A stretch of 64,000 nucleotides of DNA from Schoenoplectus triqueter (Eukaryota; Streptophyta; Magnoliopsida; Poales; Cyperaceae), in the NCBI GenBank assembly GCA_964058805.1, contig CAXKVV010000847.1:1-64000 (forward strand). The letters run 5' to 3'. This document shows, piece by piece, positions 12,720 to 25,750 of this stretch. How positions within the stretch are numbered: position 1 is the stretch's first letter; each line of letters begins with the position of its first letter. The position numbers and the translations under genes are program-made. Below the pieces are notes generated by a model. It was not told the origin of the DNA. It made no database searches and saw nothing but the letters and a program-made list of their open reading frames with translations.

Positions 12720-14407
12720 ATGTTTTGTGCGCCCGGACACGTTTTCGGCGGTCTCGAGGGCGTCGGGTCCCGTTTTCAGCGGTATCGAGGGCGTCGGGTA
12801 TCGTTTTCATGTTTTGCGCGCCCGAACACATTTTCGGCGGTACCGAGGGCGTCGGGTCCCGTTTTCATGTTTTGCGCGCCCGGACTCGTTTTCGGCGATA
12901 CCGAAGGCGTCGGATCATGTTTTAAGGTTTTGCGCGCCCGGACTCGTTTTCGGCGGTCCCGAAGGCGTCGGGCCCCGTTTTCGGCGGTACCGAGGGCGTC
13001 GTGTCTCATCTTCTTGTTTTGCGCGCCAGGACTCGTTTTCGGCGGTACCTAGGGCGTCGGGTCCCGTTTTCTTGTTTTGCGCGCCCGGACTCGTTTTAGA
13101 AGGTACCGAGGGCCTCGGGTCCTGTTTTCAAGTTTTGCGCTCCCGGACTCGATTTCGACGGTACCGAGGGCGTCGGGTATCGTTTTTATGTTTTGCGCGC
13201 CCGGACTCGTTTTCGGCGATACCCAGGGCGTTGGGTCCCGTTTTCATGTTTTGAGCGCCTGGACCCGTTGTCGGCGAAACCGAGGGCGTCGGGTCCCGTT
13301 TTCATGTTTTGGGCGCCCAGACTCGTTTTCGGCGGTCTCGAGGGCGTCGGGTCCCGTTTTCGGAGGTACCGAGGGCGTCGGGTATCGTTTTCATGTTTTG
13401 CGCGCCCGAACTCATTTTCGGCGGTAGCGAGGGCGTCGGGTATCGTTGTCATGTTTTGCGCGCCCGAACTCATTTTCGGCGGTACTGAGGGCATCAGGTC
13501 CCGTTTTCATGTTTTGCGCGCCCGGCTTCGTTTTCGGCGGTCTCGAGGGCGTCCGGTATCGTTTGCATGTTTTGCGTGCCCGAACTCGTTTTCGGCGGTC
13601 TCGAGGGCCTCGGGTATCGTTTTCATGTTTTGCTAGCCCGAACTCATTTTCGGCAGTACCAAGGGCGTCGGGTCCCGTTTTGCGCGCCCGGACTCGTTTT
13701 CGGCGGTACCGAGGGCGTCGGGTCCCGTTTTCACGTTTTGCAAGCCCGGAGTCGTTTTCGGCGGTACCGAGGTTGTCGGGTCCCGTTTTCATGTTTTGCG
13801 CGCCCGGACTTATTTTCGGCGGTACCGAGCTCGTCGGGTCCCGGACTCATTTTCGACGGTATCGAAGGCGTCGGGTATCGTTTTCATGTTTTGCGCGCCC
13901 GAACTCATTTTCGGCTGTACCGATGGCGTCGGGTCCCGTTTTCATGTTTTCCGCGCCCGGACTCATTTTCGGCGGTCTCGAGGGCGTCGGGTGTCGTTTT
14001 CAAGTTTTGCGCGCCCGAACTAATTTCCGGCGGTACCGAGGGCGTCGGGTCCCGTTTTCACGTTTTGTGCGCTCAGACTCGTTTTCAGCGGTACCGTGGT
14101 TGTCGGGTCCCATTTTCATGTTTTGCGCGCCCAGACTCGTTTTCGGCGATATCGAGGGCGTCGGGTCCCGTTTTCATGTTTTGCGCGCCCGGACTCGTTT
14201 TGGATGGTACCGAGGGCCTCGGGTCCCGTTTTAAAGTTTTGCGTGCCCGGACTCGTTTTCGACGGTACCGAGGGCGTCGGGTATCGTTATAATGTGTAGC
14301 GCACCTGAACTCATTTTCGGCGGTACCGAGGGCGTCGGGTCCCGTTTTCATGTTTTGCGCGCCCGGATTCGTTTTCGGCGATACCGAGGGCGTCGGGTCC
14401 TGTTTTC
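12720..14407 (+). repeat. 1564-bp higher-order unit, copy 4 (rearranged, 1688 bp)
   Basis: The landmark pair spans 1688 bp here. The copy combines new sequence (12900-13300) with segments matching copy 1 (from about 13300, with GGGCGCCCAGACTCG) and the later parts of copies 2 and 3. It is more diverged than copies 1-3, so it is probably an older edge of the expansion. Confidence 0.7.
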
Positions 14408-17294
14408 ATGTTTTGTGCGCCCGGACACGTTTTCGGCGGTCTCGAGGGCGTCGGGTCCCGTTTTCGGCGGTATCGAGGGCGTCGGGTCCCGTTATCATGT
14501 TTTGCGCGCCCGGACTCGCTTTCGGCGGTACCGAGGGCGTCGGCTCTCGTTTTCACGTTTTGCACGCCCGGACTTGTTTTTCGGCGGTATCGAGGGCGTC
14601 GGGTAACGTTTTAATGTTTTGTGCGCCCGGACTCGTTTTCGGCGGTCTTGAGGGCGTCGGGTCCCGTTTTCGGCGTTATCGAGTGCGTCGGGAATCGTTT
14701 TCATGTTTTGCGCGCCCGGACACTTTTTTTAGCGGTTCCGAGGGCGTCGGGTCCCGTTTTCACGTTTTGCGCGCCCGGACTCGTTTTCGGCGGTCTGGAG
14801 GGCGTTGGGTCCCGTTTTCGGCGGTACCGAGGGCGTCGGGTCCCGTTTTAATGATTTGCGCGCCCGGACTCATTTTCGGCGGTACCGAGGGCGTCGGGTC
14901 CCATTTTCTCGTTTTGCGCGCCCGGATTCGTTTTCGACGGTACCGAGGGCGTCGGGTATCGTTTTTATGTTTTGCGCGCCCGGACTCGTTTTCGGCGGTA
15001 CCGAGGGCGTCGGGTCCCATTTTCATGTTTTGCGCGACCGGACTCGTTTTCGGCGATACCGAGGGCGTCGGGTCCCGTTTTCATATTTTGCGCGCCCGGA
15101 CTCGTTTTCGGCGGTCTCGAGGGCGTCGGGTCCCGTTTTCGGAGGTGCCAAGGGCGTCGGGTATCGTTTTCATGTTTTGCACGTCCAAACTCATTTTCGG
15201 CGGAATCGTGGGCGTCGGGTCCCATTTTCATGTTTTGCGCGTCCGGACTCATTTTCGACGGTACCGAGGGCGTCAGATATTGTTTTAATTTTTTGAGCGC
15301 CCGAACTCATTTTCGGCGGTACCGAGGGCGTCGAATCCCGTTTTCATGTTTTGCGTGCCCGGACTCGTTTTCGACGGTACCGAGGGCGTCGAATCCCGTT
15401 TTCATGTTTTGCGTGCCCGGACTCGTTTTCGACGGTACCGAGGGCGTCGGGTCTCGTTTTCATGTTTTGCGCTCCCGGACTCGTTTTGGGCGGTACCGTG
15501 GGCGTCGGGTATCGTTTTCATGTTTTGCGCGCCCGAACTCATTTTCGGCGGTACCGAGGGCGTCGGGTCCCGTTTTCATGTTTTGCGCGCCCGGACTCGT
15601 TTTCGGCGGTACCGAGGTTGTCGGGTCTAGTTTTCATGTTTTGCGCGCCCGGACTCATTTTAGGCGGTACCGAGGTTGTCGGGTCCCGTTTTAATGTTTT
15701 GCGCGCCCGGACTCGTTTTCGGCGGTCTCGAGGGCGTCGGGTCCCGTTTTCGGCGGTATCGAGGGCGTCGGGTATAGTTTTCATGTTTTGCGCGCCCGAA
15801 CTAATTTTCGGCGGTACCGAGGACGTCGGGTCCCGTTTTCTTGTTTTGCGCGCCCGGACTTGTTTTCGGCGATACCGAGGCCGTCGGGTCCCGTTTTCAT
15901 GTTTTGCCCGCCCGAACTCGTTTTCGGCGGTACCGACGGCGTCGGGTCCCATTTTAATGATTTGCCCGGCCAGACTCGTTTTAATGTTTTGCGCGCCCGG
16001 ACTCGTTTTCGACGGTCTCGAGGGCGTCGGGTCCCGTTTTCATGTTTTGCGCGCCCGGACTTGTTTTCGGCGGTTCCGAGCTCGTCGGGTCCCGGACTCA
16101 TTTTCGACGGTATCGAGGGCGTCGGGTATCGTTTTCATGTTTTGCGTGCCCGAACTCATTTTCGGCTGTACCGAGGGCGTCGGGTCCCGTTTTAATGTTT
16201 TGTGCGCCCGGACTCGTTTTCGGCAGTCTCGAGGGCGTCGGGTATCGTTTTTATGTTTTGCGCGCCCGAACTCATTTTCGGCGATATCGAGGGCGTCGGG
16301 TCCCGTTTTCACGTTTTGCGCGCTCGGACTCGTTTTCGGCGGTACCAAGATTGTCGGGTCCCGTTTTCATGTTTTGCGCGCCCGGACTCGTTTTCGGCGA
16401 TATCGAGGGCGTTGGGTCCCGTTTTAATGATTTGCGCGCCCGGACTCATTTTCGGCGGTCTCGAGGCCGTCTGGTCCCGTTTTCGGCGGTATCGAGGGCG
16501 TCGGGTATCGTATTCATGTTTTGCGCGCCCGAACTCATTTTCAGCGGTACCGAGGGCGTCGGGTCCCGTTTTCATGTTTTGCGCGCCCGGACTCGTTTTC
16601 GGCGGTACCGAGGGCGTCGGGTCCCGTATTCACGTTTTGCGCGCCCGGACTCGTTTTCGGCGGTACCGAGGCTGTCGGGTCCCGTTTTAATGTTTTATGC
16701 GCCCGGACTCGTTTTCGGCGGTCTTGAGGGCGTCGTGTCCCTTTTTCGGCGGTATCGAGGGCGTCAGGTTTCGTTTTCATGTTTTGCGCGAACAAACTCG
16801 TTTTCGGCGGTACGGAAGGCGTCCGGTCCCGTTTTCACGTTTTGCGCGCCCGGACTCATTTTGACGGTACCAAGGGCGTCGGGTATCGTTTTTATGTTTT
16901 GCGCGCCCGGACTCATTTTCAGCGATACCGAGGGCGTCGGGTCCCGTTTTCATGTTTTGTGCACCCGGACTCGTTTTCGGCGGTCTCGAGGGCGTCGAGT
17001 CCCGTCTTCGGAGGTACCTAGGGCGTCGGGTATCGTTTTCATGTTTTGCGCGCCCGAACTCATTTTCGGCGGTTTCGAGGGCGTCGGGTCCCGTTTTCAT
17101 GTTTTGCGCGCCCGGACTCGTTTTCGACGGTACCGAGGGCGTCATATAACGTTTTAATTTTTTGCGCGCCCGAACTCATTTTCGGCGGTACCGAGGGCGT
17201 CGCGTCTCATTTTCATATTTTGCGCGCCCGGACTCGTTTTCAGCGGTACCGAGGGCGTCGGGTCCCGTTTTCACGTTTTGCGCGCCCTGACTCG

Positions 17295-17331
17295 TTTTCG
17301 GCGGTACCGAGCTCGTCGGGTCCCGGACTCA
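17295..17331 (+). repeat. Representative 37-bp deletion variant with linked GAGCTC
   Basis: Module A here reads ACCGAGCTCGTC instead of ACCGAGGGCGTC. The following module B has lost 21 bp between two CCCG words, giving GGGTCCCGGACTC. Substitution and deletion occur together at dozens of sites, for example near 9070, 13828, 17839, 18167, 18640, 19231, 25459, 31705, 47555, 48669, 60976 and 63859. A few GAGCTC copies without the deletion exist (near 22112 and 23141). The deletion probably arose once in a GAGCTC copy by CCCG microhomology and then spread. Confidence 0.88.
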
Positions 17332-17971
17332 TTTTCGGCGGTACCGAGGGCGTCGGGTATCGTTTTCATGTTTTGCGCCAGAACTCATTTTCGGCGGTAC
17401 CGAGGGCGTCGGGTCCCGTTTTCATGTTTTGCGTGCCCGAACTCATTTTCGGCGGTACCGAGGACGTCGGGTCCCATTTTTCATGTTTTGCGCGCCCAGA
17501 CTTGTTTTCGGCGACACCGAGGCCATCGGGTCCCGTTTTAATGTTTTGCGCGTCCGGACTCGTTTTCGGCGGTCGCGAAGGCGTCGGGTCCCGTTTTCGG
17601 CTGTACGGAGGCCGTCGTGTCTCATTTTCTTGTTTTACGCGCCCGGACTCGTTTTCGGCGGTACCCAGGGCGTCGGGTCCCGTTTTCCTGTTTTGCGCTT
17701 CAGGACTCGTTTTAGACGGTACCGAGGGCATCGGGTATCGTTTTCAAGTTTTGCGCGCCCGGACTCGTTTTCGGCGATATCGAGGGCGTCGGGTCCCGTT
17801 TTAATGTTTTGCGCGCCCTGACTCGTTTTCGGCGGTACCGAGCTCGTCGGGTCCCGGACTCATTTTCGGCGGTACCGAGGGCGTCGGGTATCGTTTTCAT
17901 GTTTTGCGCGCCAGAACTCATTTTCGGCAGTACCGAGGGCGTCGGGTCCCGTTTTCATGTTTTGCGCGCCC

Positions 17972-18029
17972 GGACTCGTTTTCGGCGGTACCGAGGGCGT
18001 CGGGTCCCGTTTTCATGTTTTGCGCGCCC
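17972..18029 (+). repeat. Representative consensus monomer (58 bp)
   Basis: This copy matches the commonest form of the monomer and can serve as a reference. It starts GGACTCG, then module A with GGTACCGAG, and closes with TTTTGCGCGCCC. The next monomer starts at 18030 with the same GGACTCG. T-tracts of four fall at intervals of 31, 9 and 18 bp. Three monomers make 174 bp, close to a plant nucleosome repeat, but any link to nucleosome phasing is conjecture. Confidence 0.95.
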
Positions 18030-18290
18030 GGACTCGTTTTCGGCGGTACGGAGGGCGTCGCGTCCCGTTTTCATGTTTTGCGCCCCCGGACTCGTTTTCG
18101 GCGGTACCGAGGGCGTCGGGTCCCATTTTCACGTTTTGCGCGCCCAGACTCGTTTTCGGCGGCACCGAGCTCGTCGGGTCCCGGACTCATTTTCGGCGGT
18201 ACCGAGGGCGTCTAGTATCGTTTTCATGTTTTGCGCGCCCGAACTCGTTTTCGACGGTTTTGAGGGCGTCGGGTCCCGTTTTCATGTTTT

Positions 18291-18881
18291 GTGCACCCGG
18301 ACTCGTTTTCGGCGGTCTCGAGGGCGTCGAGTCCCGTTTTCGGAGGTGCCGAGGGCGTCGGGTATCGTTTTCATGTTTTGCGCGCCCGAACTCATTTTCG
18401 GCGGTTTCGAGGGCGTCGGGTAGCGTTTTCATGTTTTGCGCGCCCAAACTCGTTTTCGACGGTACCGAGGGAGTCAGATATCGTTTTAATTTTTTGCGCG
18501 CCCGAACTCATTTTCGGCGGTACCGAGGTCGTCGGGTCTCGTTTTCATATTTTGCGCGCCCGGACTCGTTTTCAGCGGTACCGAGGGCGTCGGGTCCCGT
18601 TTTCACGTTTTGCGCGCCCTGACTCGTTTTCGGCGGTACCGAGCTCGTCGGGTCCCGGACTCATTTTCGGCGGTACCGAGGGCGTCGGGTATCATTTTCA
18701 TGTTTTGCGCGCCAGAACTCATTTTCGGCGGTACCGAGGGCGTCGGGTCCCGTTTTCATGTTTTGCGCGCCCGAACTCATTTTCGGCGGTACCGAGGACG
18801 TCGGGTCCCATTTTTCATGTTTTGCGCGCCCAGACTTGTTTTCGGCGACACCGAGGCCATCGGGTCCCGTTTTAATGTTTT
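18291..18881 (+). repeat. 591-bp tandem duplication, copy 1
   Basis: Shared landmarks lie exactly 591 bp apart: GGAGGTGCCGAGGGCG, GGGTAGCGTTTTCATG, the 37-bp GAGCTC variant, CCCATTTTTCATG and GGCGACACCGAGGCC. The unit mixes full monomers, A-A units and deletion variants. Confidence 0.9.
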
Positions 18882-19472
18882 GCGCGCCCGGACTCGTTTT
18901 CGGCGGTCTCGAGGGCGTCGAGTCCCGTTTTCGGAGGTGCCGAGGGCGTCGGGTATCGTTTTCATGTTTTGCGCGCCCGAACTCATTTTCGGCGGTTTCG
19001 AGGGCGTCGGGTAGCGTTTTCATGTTTTGCGCGCCCAAACTCGTTTTCGACGGTACCGAGGGCGTCAGATATCGTTTTAATTTTTTGCGCGCCCGAACTC
19101 ATTTTCGGCGGTACCGAGGTCGTCGGGTCTCGTTTTCATATTTTGCGCGCCCGGACTCGTTTTCAGCGGTACCGAGGGCGTCGGGTCCCGTTTTCACGTT
19201 TTGCGCGCCCTGACTCGTTTTCGGCGGTACCGAGCTCGTCGGGTCCCGGACTCATTTTCGGCGGTACCGAGGGCGTCGGGTATCATTTTCATGTTTTGCG
19301 CGCCAGAACTCATTTTCGGCGGTACCGAGGGCGTCGGGTCCCGTTTTCATGTTTTGCGCGCCCGAACTCATTTTCAGCGGTACCGAGGACGTCGGGTCCC
19401 ATTTTTCATGTTTTGCGCGCCCAGACTTGTTTTCGGCGACACCGAGGCCATCGGGTCCCGTTTTAATGTTTT
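18882..19472 (+). repeat. 591-bp tandem duplication, copy 2
   Basis: This is a near-identical partner of 18291-18881. Differences seen include GGAGTCAGATATCG against GGCGTCAGATATCG. Related but looser copies of part of this unit lie upstream, from about 17278 and 17809. Confidence 0.9.
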
Positions 19473-20599
19473 GCGCGCCCGGACTCGTTTTCGGCGGTCT
19501 CGAAGGCGTCGGGTCCCGTTTTCGGCGGTACCGAGGGCGTTGTGTCTCATTTTCCTGTTTTGCGCGCCCGGACTCGTTTTCGGCGGTACCCTGGGCGTCG
19601 GGTATCTTTTTCATGTTTTGCGCGCTCGGACTCGTTTTAGACAGTACCGAGGGCCTCGGGTCCCGTCTTCAAGTTTTGCGCGCCCGGACTCATTTTCGAC
19701 GGTACCGAGGGCGTCGGGTATCGTTTTAATGTTTTGCGCGCCCGAACACATTTTCGGCGGTACCGAGGGCGTCGGGTCCCGTTTTAATGTTTTGCGCGTC
19801 CGGACTCGTTTTCGGCGGTCGCGAAGGCGTCGGGTCCCGTTTTCGGCGGTACGGAGGCCGTCGTGTCTCATTTTCTTGTTTTACGCGCCAGGACTCGTTT
19901 TCGGCTGTACCCAGGGCGTCGGGTCCCGTTTTCCTGTTTTGCGCTTCAGGACTCGTTTTAGACGGTACCGAGGGCATCGGGTATCGTTTTCAAGTTTTGC
20001 GCGCCCGGACTCATTTTCGGCGATATCGAGGGCGTCGGGTCCCGTTTTAATGTTTTGCGCGCCCCGACACGTTTTCGGCGGTCTCGAGGGCGTCGGGTCC
20101 CGTTTTCGGCGGTATCGAGGAAGTGGGGTATCGTTTTCATGTTTTGCGCGCCCGAACTCATTTTCGGCGGTACCGAGGGCGTCGGGTCCCGTTTTCATGT
20201 TTTGTGCGCCCGGACTCTTTTTCGGCGATATTAAAGGCGTCAGGTCCCGTTTTAATGTTTTGCGTGCCCGGACTCATTTTCGGCGGTCTAGAAGGCGTCG
20301 GGTCCCGTTTTCAGCGGTACCGAGGGCATTGTGTCTCATTTTCTTGTTTTGCGCGCCCGGACTCATTTTCGGCGGTACCCAGGTCCTCGGGTCCCGTTTT
20401 CAAGTTTTGCGCGCCCGGACTCGTTTTCGGCGATACCGAGGGCGTCGGGTCCCGTTTTCTTGTTTTGTGCGCCCGGACTCGTTTTCAGCGGTCTCGAGGG
20501 CGTCGGGTCCCGTTTTCGGCGGTATCGAGGGCATCGGGTATCGTATTCATGTTTTGCGCGCCCGAACTCATTTTCGGCTATACCGAGGGCGTCGGGTCC

Positions 20600-20900
20600 C
20601 GTTTTCTTATTTTGCGCGCCGGACTCGTTTTCGGCGGTGCCGACGTTGTCGGGTCCCGCTTTCTTGTTTTACGTGCCCGGACTCATTTTCGGCGGTACCG
20701 AGGGCGTCCATTCCCGTTTTTCATGCCCGGACACGTTTTGGGCGTTGCCGAGGTCGTCGGGTGCCGTTTTCATCTTTTGCGCGCCCGGACTCATTTTCGG
20801 CGGTGCCGTCGTCGTCGGGTCTCGTTTTCTTGTTTTGCGCGCCAAGACTCGTTTAAGGAGGGGCCGAGGGCGTTGGGTCCCGTTTTCAAGTTTTGCGCGC
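20600..20900 (+). repeat. Diverged satellite patch
   Basis: Monomers here depart from consensus more than elsewhere. GGTGCCGA replaces GGTACCGA in several consecutive copies, one module B is reduced to TTTTTCATGCCCGG, and there is GGTGCCGTCGTCGTCGGG and GTTTAAGGAGGGGCCG. The orientation is unchanged. It looks like a less homogenised island inside the array. Confidence 0.7.
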
Positions 20901-22419
20901 CCAGACACGTTTTCGGCGGTGCCGAGGCCGTCGGGTCCCGTTTTCATGTTTTGCGCGCCCGGACTCGTTTTCGGCGGTTCCGAGGGCGTCGGGTCCCATT
21001 TTCACGTTTTGCGCGTCCTGACTCGTTTTCGGCGGTACCGAGGGCGTCGGGTATCGTTTTCATGTTTTGCACGCCAGAACTCATTTTCGGCGGTACCGAG
21101 GGCGTCGGGTCCCGTTTTCATGTTTTGCGCGCCCGGACTCGTTTTCGGCGGTACCGATGGCGTCGAGTCCTGTTATCATGTTTTGCGCGCCCGGACTCGT
21201 TTTCGGCGGACTCGAAGGCGTCGGGTCCCGTTTTCGGCGGTACCGAGGGCGTTGTGTCTCATTTTCTTGTTTTGCGCGTCCGGACTCGTTTTCGGCGGTG
21301 CCCAGGGCGTCGGGTATCGTTTTAATGTTTTGCGCGCCCGAACTCAATTTCGACGGTACCGAGGGCGTCGGGTCCAGTTTTCATGTTTTGTGCGCCCGGA
21401 CTCGTTTTCGGCGGTCTCGAGGGCGTCGGGTCCCGTTTTTGGCGGCATCGAGGGCGTCGGGTATCGTTTTCATGTTTTGCGCGCCCGAACTCATTTTCGG
21501 CGGTACCGTGGGCATCGGGTCCCGTTTGAATGTTTTGCGCCTCCGGACTCGTTTTCGGCGGTCTCGAAGGCGTCGGGTCCCGTTTTTGGCGGTACGGAGG
21601 GAGTCGTGTCTCATTTTCTTGTTTTACGCGCCCCGACTCGTTTTAGACGGTGCCGAGGGCCTCGGGTCCCGTTTTCAAGTTTTGCGCGCCCGGACCTGTT
21701 TTCGACGGTACCGAGGCGTCGGGTATCGTTTTAATGTTTTGCGCGCCCGAACTCATTTTCGGCTGTACCGAGGGCGTCGGGTCCCGTTTTCATGTTTTGC
21801 GCGCCCAGACACGTTTTCGGCGATACCGAGGGCGTCGGTTCCTGTTTTCATGTTTTCTGCGCCCGGACTCGTTTTCGGCGGTCTCGAGGGCGTCGGGTCC
21901 CGTTTTCATGTTTTGCGCGCCCGTACTCGTTTTCGGCGGTGCCGATGGTGTTGGGTCTCGTTTTCATGGTTTGCGCTCACGGACTCGTTTTCGACGGTAA
22001 CGAGGGCGTCGGGTCCCGTTTACATGTTTTGCGCACCCGGACTCGTTTTCGGCGGTATCGAGGGCGTGGGGTATCGTTTTCATGTTTTGCGCGCCCGAAC
22101 TCATTTTCGGCGGTACCGAGCTCGTCGAGTATCGTTTTCATGTTTTGCGCGCCATAACTCATTTTCGGCGGTACCGAGGGCGTCGGGTCCCGTTTTCATG
22201 TTTTGCGCGCCCGGACAAGTTTTCGACGATATCGAGGGCGTCGGGTCCCGTTTTAATGTTTTGCGCGCCCGGACTCGTTTTCGGCGGTCTCGAGGGCGTC
22301 GGGTCCCGTTTTCGGCGGTATCGAGGGCGTCGGGTATCGATTTCATGTTTTGCGCACCCGAACTCATTGTCGGCGGTACCGAGGTTGTCGGGTCCCGTTT
22401 TCATGTTTTGTGTGCCCGG

Positions 22420-25400
22420 ACTCGTTTTCGGCGGTACCGAGGGCGTCGGGTCCCGTTTTCACGCTTTGCGCCCGGACTCGTTTTCGGCGGTACCGAGGTT
22501 GTCGGGTCCCGTTTTCATGTTTTGCGCGCCCGGACTCGTTTTCGGCGATATCGAGGGCGTCGGGTCCCGTTTTCAAGTTTTGCGCGCCCGGACTCGTTTT
22601 CGACGGTACCGAGGGCGTCGGGTCCCGTTTTCGGCGGTATAGAGGGCGTCGGGTATCGTTTTCATGTTTTGCGCGCCCCGAACTCATTTTCGGCGGTACC
22701 GAGGGCGTCGGGTCCCGTTTTCATGTTTTGCGCGCCCAGATTTATTTTCGGCGATACCGAGGGCGTCGGGTCCCGTTTTAATGTTTTGCGCGCCCGGACT
22801 CGTTTTCGGCGGTCTAGAAGGCGTCGGGTCCCGTTTTCGGCGGTACCGAGGGCGTCGTGTCTCATTTTCTTGTTTTGCGCGCCCGGACTCGTTTTCAGCG
22901 GTACCCAGGGCGTCGGGTCCCTTTTTCATGTTTTGCGCGCTCGGACACGTTTTAGACGGTACCGAGGGCCTCGGGTCCCGTTTTCAAGTTTTGCGCGCCC
23001 GGACTCGTTTTCGACGGTACCGAGGGCGTCGGGTATCGTTTTAATGTTTTGCGCGCCCGCACTCATTTTCGGTGGTACCGAGGACGTCGGGTCCCGTTTT
23101 CATGTTTTGCGCGCCCGGACTCGTTTTCGGCGGTACCGAGCTCGTCGTGTCTCCTTTTCTTGTTTTGCGCGCCCGGACTCGTTTTCGGCGGTACCCAGCG
23201 CCTCGGGTCTCGTTTTCAAGTTTTGCGCGCCCGGACTCGTTTTCGACGGTACGGAGGGCGTCGGTTATCGTTTTAATGTTTTGCGCGGCCGAACTCATTT
23301 TCGACGGTACCGAGGGCGTCGTGTCCCGTTTTCATGTTTTGCGCGCCCGGACTCGTTTTCGGCGATACTGAGGGTGTCGGGTCCCGTTTTCATGTTTTGT
23401 GCGCCCGGACTCGTTTTCGGCGGTCTCGAGGGCTTCGGGTCCCGTTTTCGGCGGTATCGAGGGCATCGGGTATCGTTTTCATGTTTTGCGTGCCCGAACT
23501 CATTTTCGGCGGTACCGAGGGCGTCGGGTCCCGTTTTCATGTTTTGCGCGCCTGGACTCGTTTTCGGCGGTACCGAGGGCGTCGGGTCTCGTTTTCATGT
23601 TTTGCGCTCCCGGACTCGTTTTCGACGATAACGAGGGCGTCGGGTCCCGTTTACATGTTTTGCACACCCCGACTCTTTTTCGGCGGTACCGAGGGCGTCC
23701 GATCCCATTTTCACGTTTTGCGCGTCCGGACTCGTTTTCGGCGGTACCGAGCTCGTCGGGTCCCGGACTAATTTTCGGCGGTACCGAGGGCGTCGGGTAT
23801 CATTTTCATGTTTTGCGCGCCCGAACTCATTTTCGACGGTACCGAGGGCGTCTTGTCCCGTTTTATGGTTTTGAGCGCCCGGACTCGTTTTCGGCGATCT
23901 TGCAGGCGTCGAGTCCCGTTTTTGGCAATACCGAGGGCGTCGTGTCTCATTTTCTTCTTTTGCGTGCCCGGACTCGTTTTCGGCGGTACCCAGGGCGTCG
24001 GGTCCCGTTTTCATGTTTTGCGCGCCCTGACTCGTTTTAGACGGTACCGAGGGCCTCGGGTCCCGTTTTCTTGTTTTACGTGCCCGGACTCGTTTTCGGC
24101 GGTACCTAGGGCGTCGGTTCCCGTTTTCAAGTTTTGCGCGGCCGGACCCGTTTTCGACGGTACCGAGGGCGTCGTGTATCGTTTTAATGTTTTGCTCGCC
24201 CGAATTCATTTTCGGCGGTACCGAGGGCGTCGGGTCCCGTTTTCATTTTTTATGCGGCGGAACTCGTTTTCGGCGGTCCCGGACTCATCCTCGGCGATGG
24301 GTCCCGTTTTAATGTTTTGCGCGCCCAGAATCGTTTTCGGTGGTCTCGAGGGCGTCGGGTCCCGTTTTCGGCGGGATCGAGGGCGTCGGGTATCGTTTTC
24401 ATGTTTTGCGCGCCCGAACTCATTTTCGGCGGTACCGAGGGCGTCGGGTCCCGTTTTCATGTTTTGCGCGCCCGGACTCGTTGTCGGCGGTCTCGAGGGC
24501 GTCGAGTCCCGTTTTAATGTTTTGCGCGCCCGGACTCGTTTTCGGCGGTCTCGAAGACGTCGGGTCCCGTTTTCGGCGGGATCGAGGGCGTCGGGTATCG
24601 TTTTCATGTTTTGCGCGCCCGAACTCTTTTTCGGCGGTACCGAGGGCGTCGGGTCCCGTTTTCATGTTTTGCGCGCCCGGACTCATTTTCGGCGATACCG
24701 AAGGCGTCAGGTCCCGTTTTATGGTTTTGCGCGCCCGGATACGTTTTCGGCGGTCTCGAGGGCGTCGGGTCCCATTTTGGGCGGTATCGAGGGCGTCGAG
24801 TATCGTTTTCATGTTTTGCGCGCCCGAACTCATTTTCGGCGGTACCGAGGGCGTCGGGTCCCGTTTTCTTGTTTTACGCGCCCGGACACGTTTTCGGCGG
24901 TACCTAGGGCGTCGGTTCCCGTTTTCAAGTTTTGCGCGGCCGGACCTGTTTTCGACGGTACCGAGGGCGTCGTGTATCGTTTTAATGTTTTGCTCGCCCG
25001 AACTCATTTTCGGCGGTACCGAGGGCGTCGGGTGCCGTTTTCATTTTTTGCGCGCCTGGACTCTTTTTCGGCGATACGGAGGGCGTCGGGTCCTGTTTTC
25101 ATGTTTTGTGCGCCCGGACTCGTTTTCGGCGGTCTCGAGGGCGTCGGGTCCCGTTTTCGGCGGTATCGAGGGCGTCGGGTATCGTTTTCATGTTTTGCGC
25201 GCCCGCACTCATTTTCGGCGGTACCGATTGCGTGGGGTCCCGTTTTCATGTTTTGCGCGCCCTGACTCGTTTTCGGCGGTACCGAGGGCGTCGGGTCTCG
25301 TTTTCATGTTTTGCGCTCCCGGACTCGTTTTCGACGGTAACGAGGGCGTCGGGTCCCGTTTACTTGTTTTGCGCACCCGGACTCGTTTTCGGCGGTACCG

Positions 25401-25750
25401 AGGGCGTCCGATCCCATTTTCACGTTTTGCGCGCCCGGACTCGTTTTCGGCGGTACCGAGCTCGTCGGGTCCCGGACTCATTTTCGGCGGTACCGAGGGT
25501 GTCGTGTATCGTTTTCATGTTTTGCGCGCCCGAACTCATTTTCTGCGGTACCGAGGGCGTCGAGGCCCGTTTTCATGTTTTGCGCGCCCGGACTCGTTTT
25601 CGGCGATACCGAGGGCGTCGGGTCCCGTTTTCATGTTTTGTGCGCCCGGACTCGTTTTCGGCGGTACCGAGGGCGTCGGGTATCGTTTTAATGTTTTGCG
25701 CGCCCGAACTCATTTTCGGCGGTACCGAGGGCGTCGGTTCCCGTTTTCAT
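22420..25750 (+). repeat. Large satellite segmental duplication, copy 1
   Basis: From about 22420 to 24070 this segment matches 27930-29580 at an offset of 5509 bp. From about 24350 to 25500 it matches 30596-31746 at an offset of 6246 bp. The 737-bp offset change reflects sequence gained in the second copy. Shared rare markers include CACGCTTTGCGCCCGG, GCGCGCCCAGATTTATTTTC, TTTATGGTTTTG, GGCGATCTTGCAGG and GCGCGGCCGGACCCG. Confidence 0.82.
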
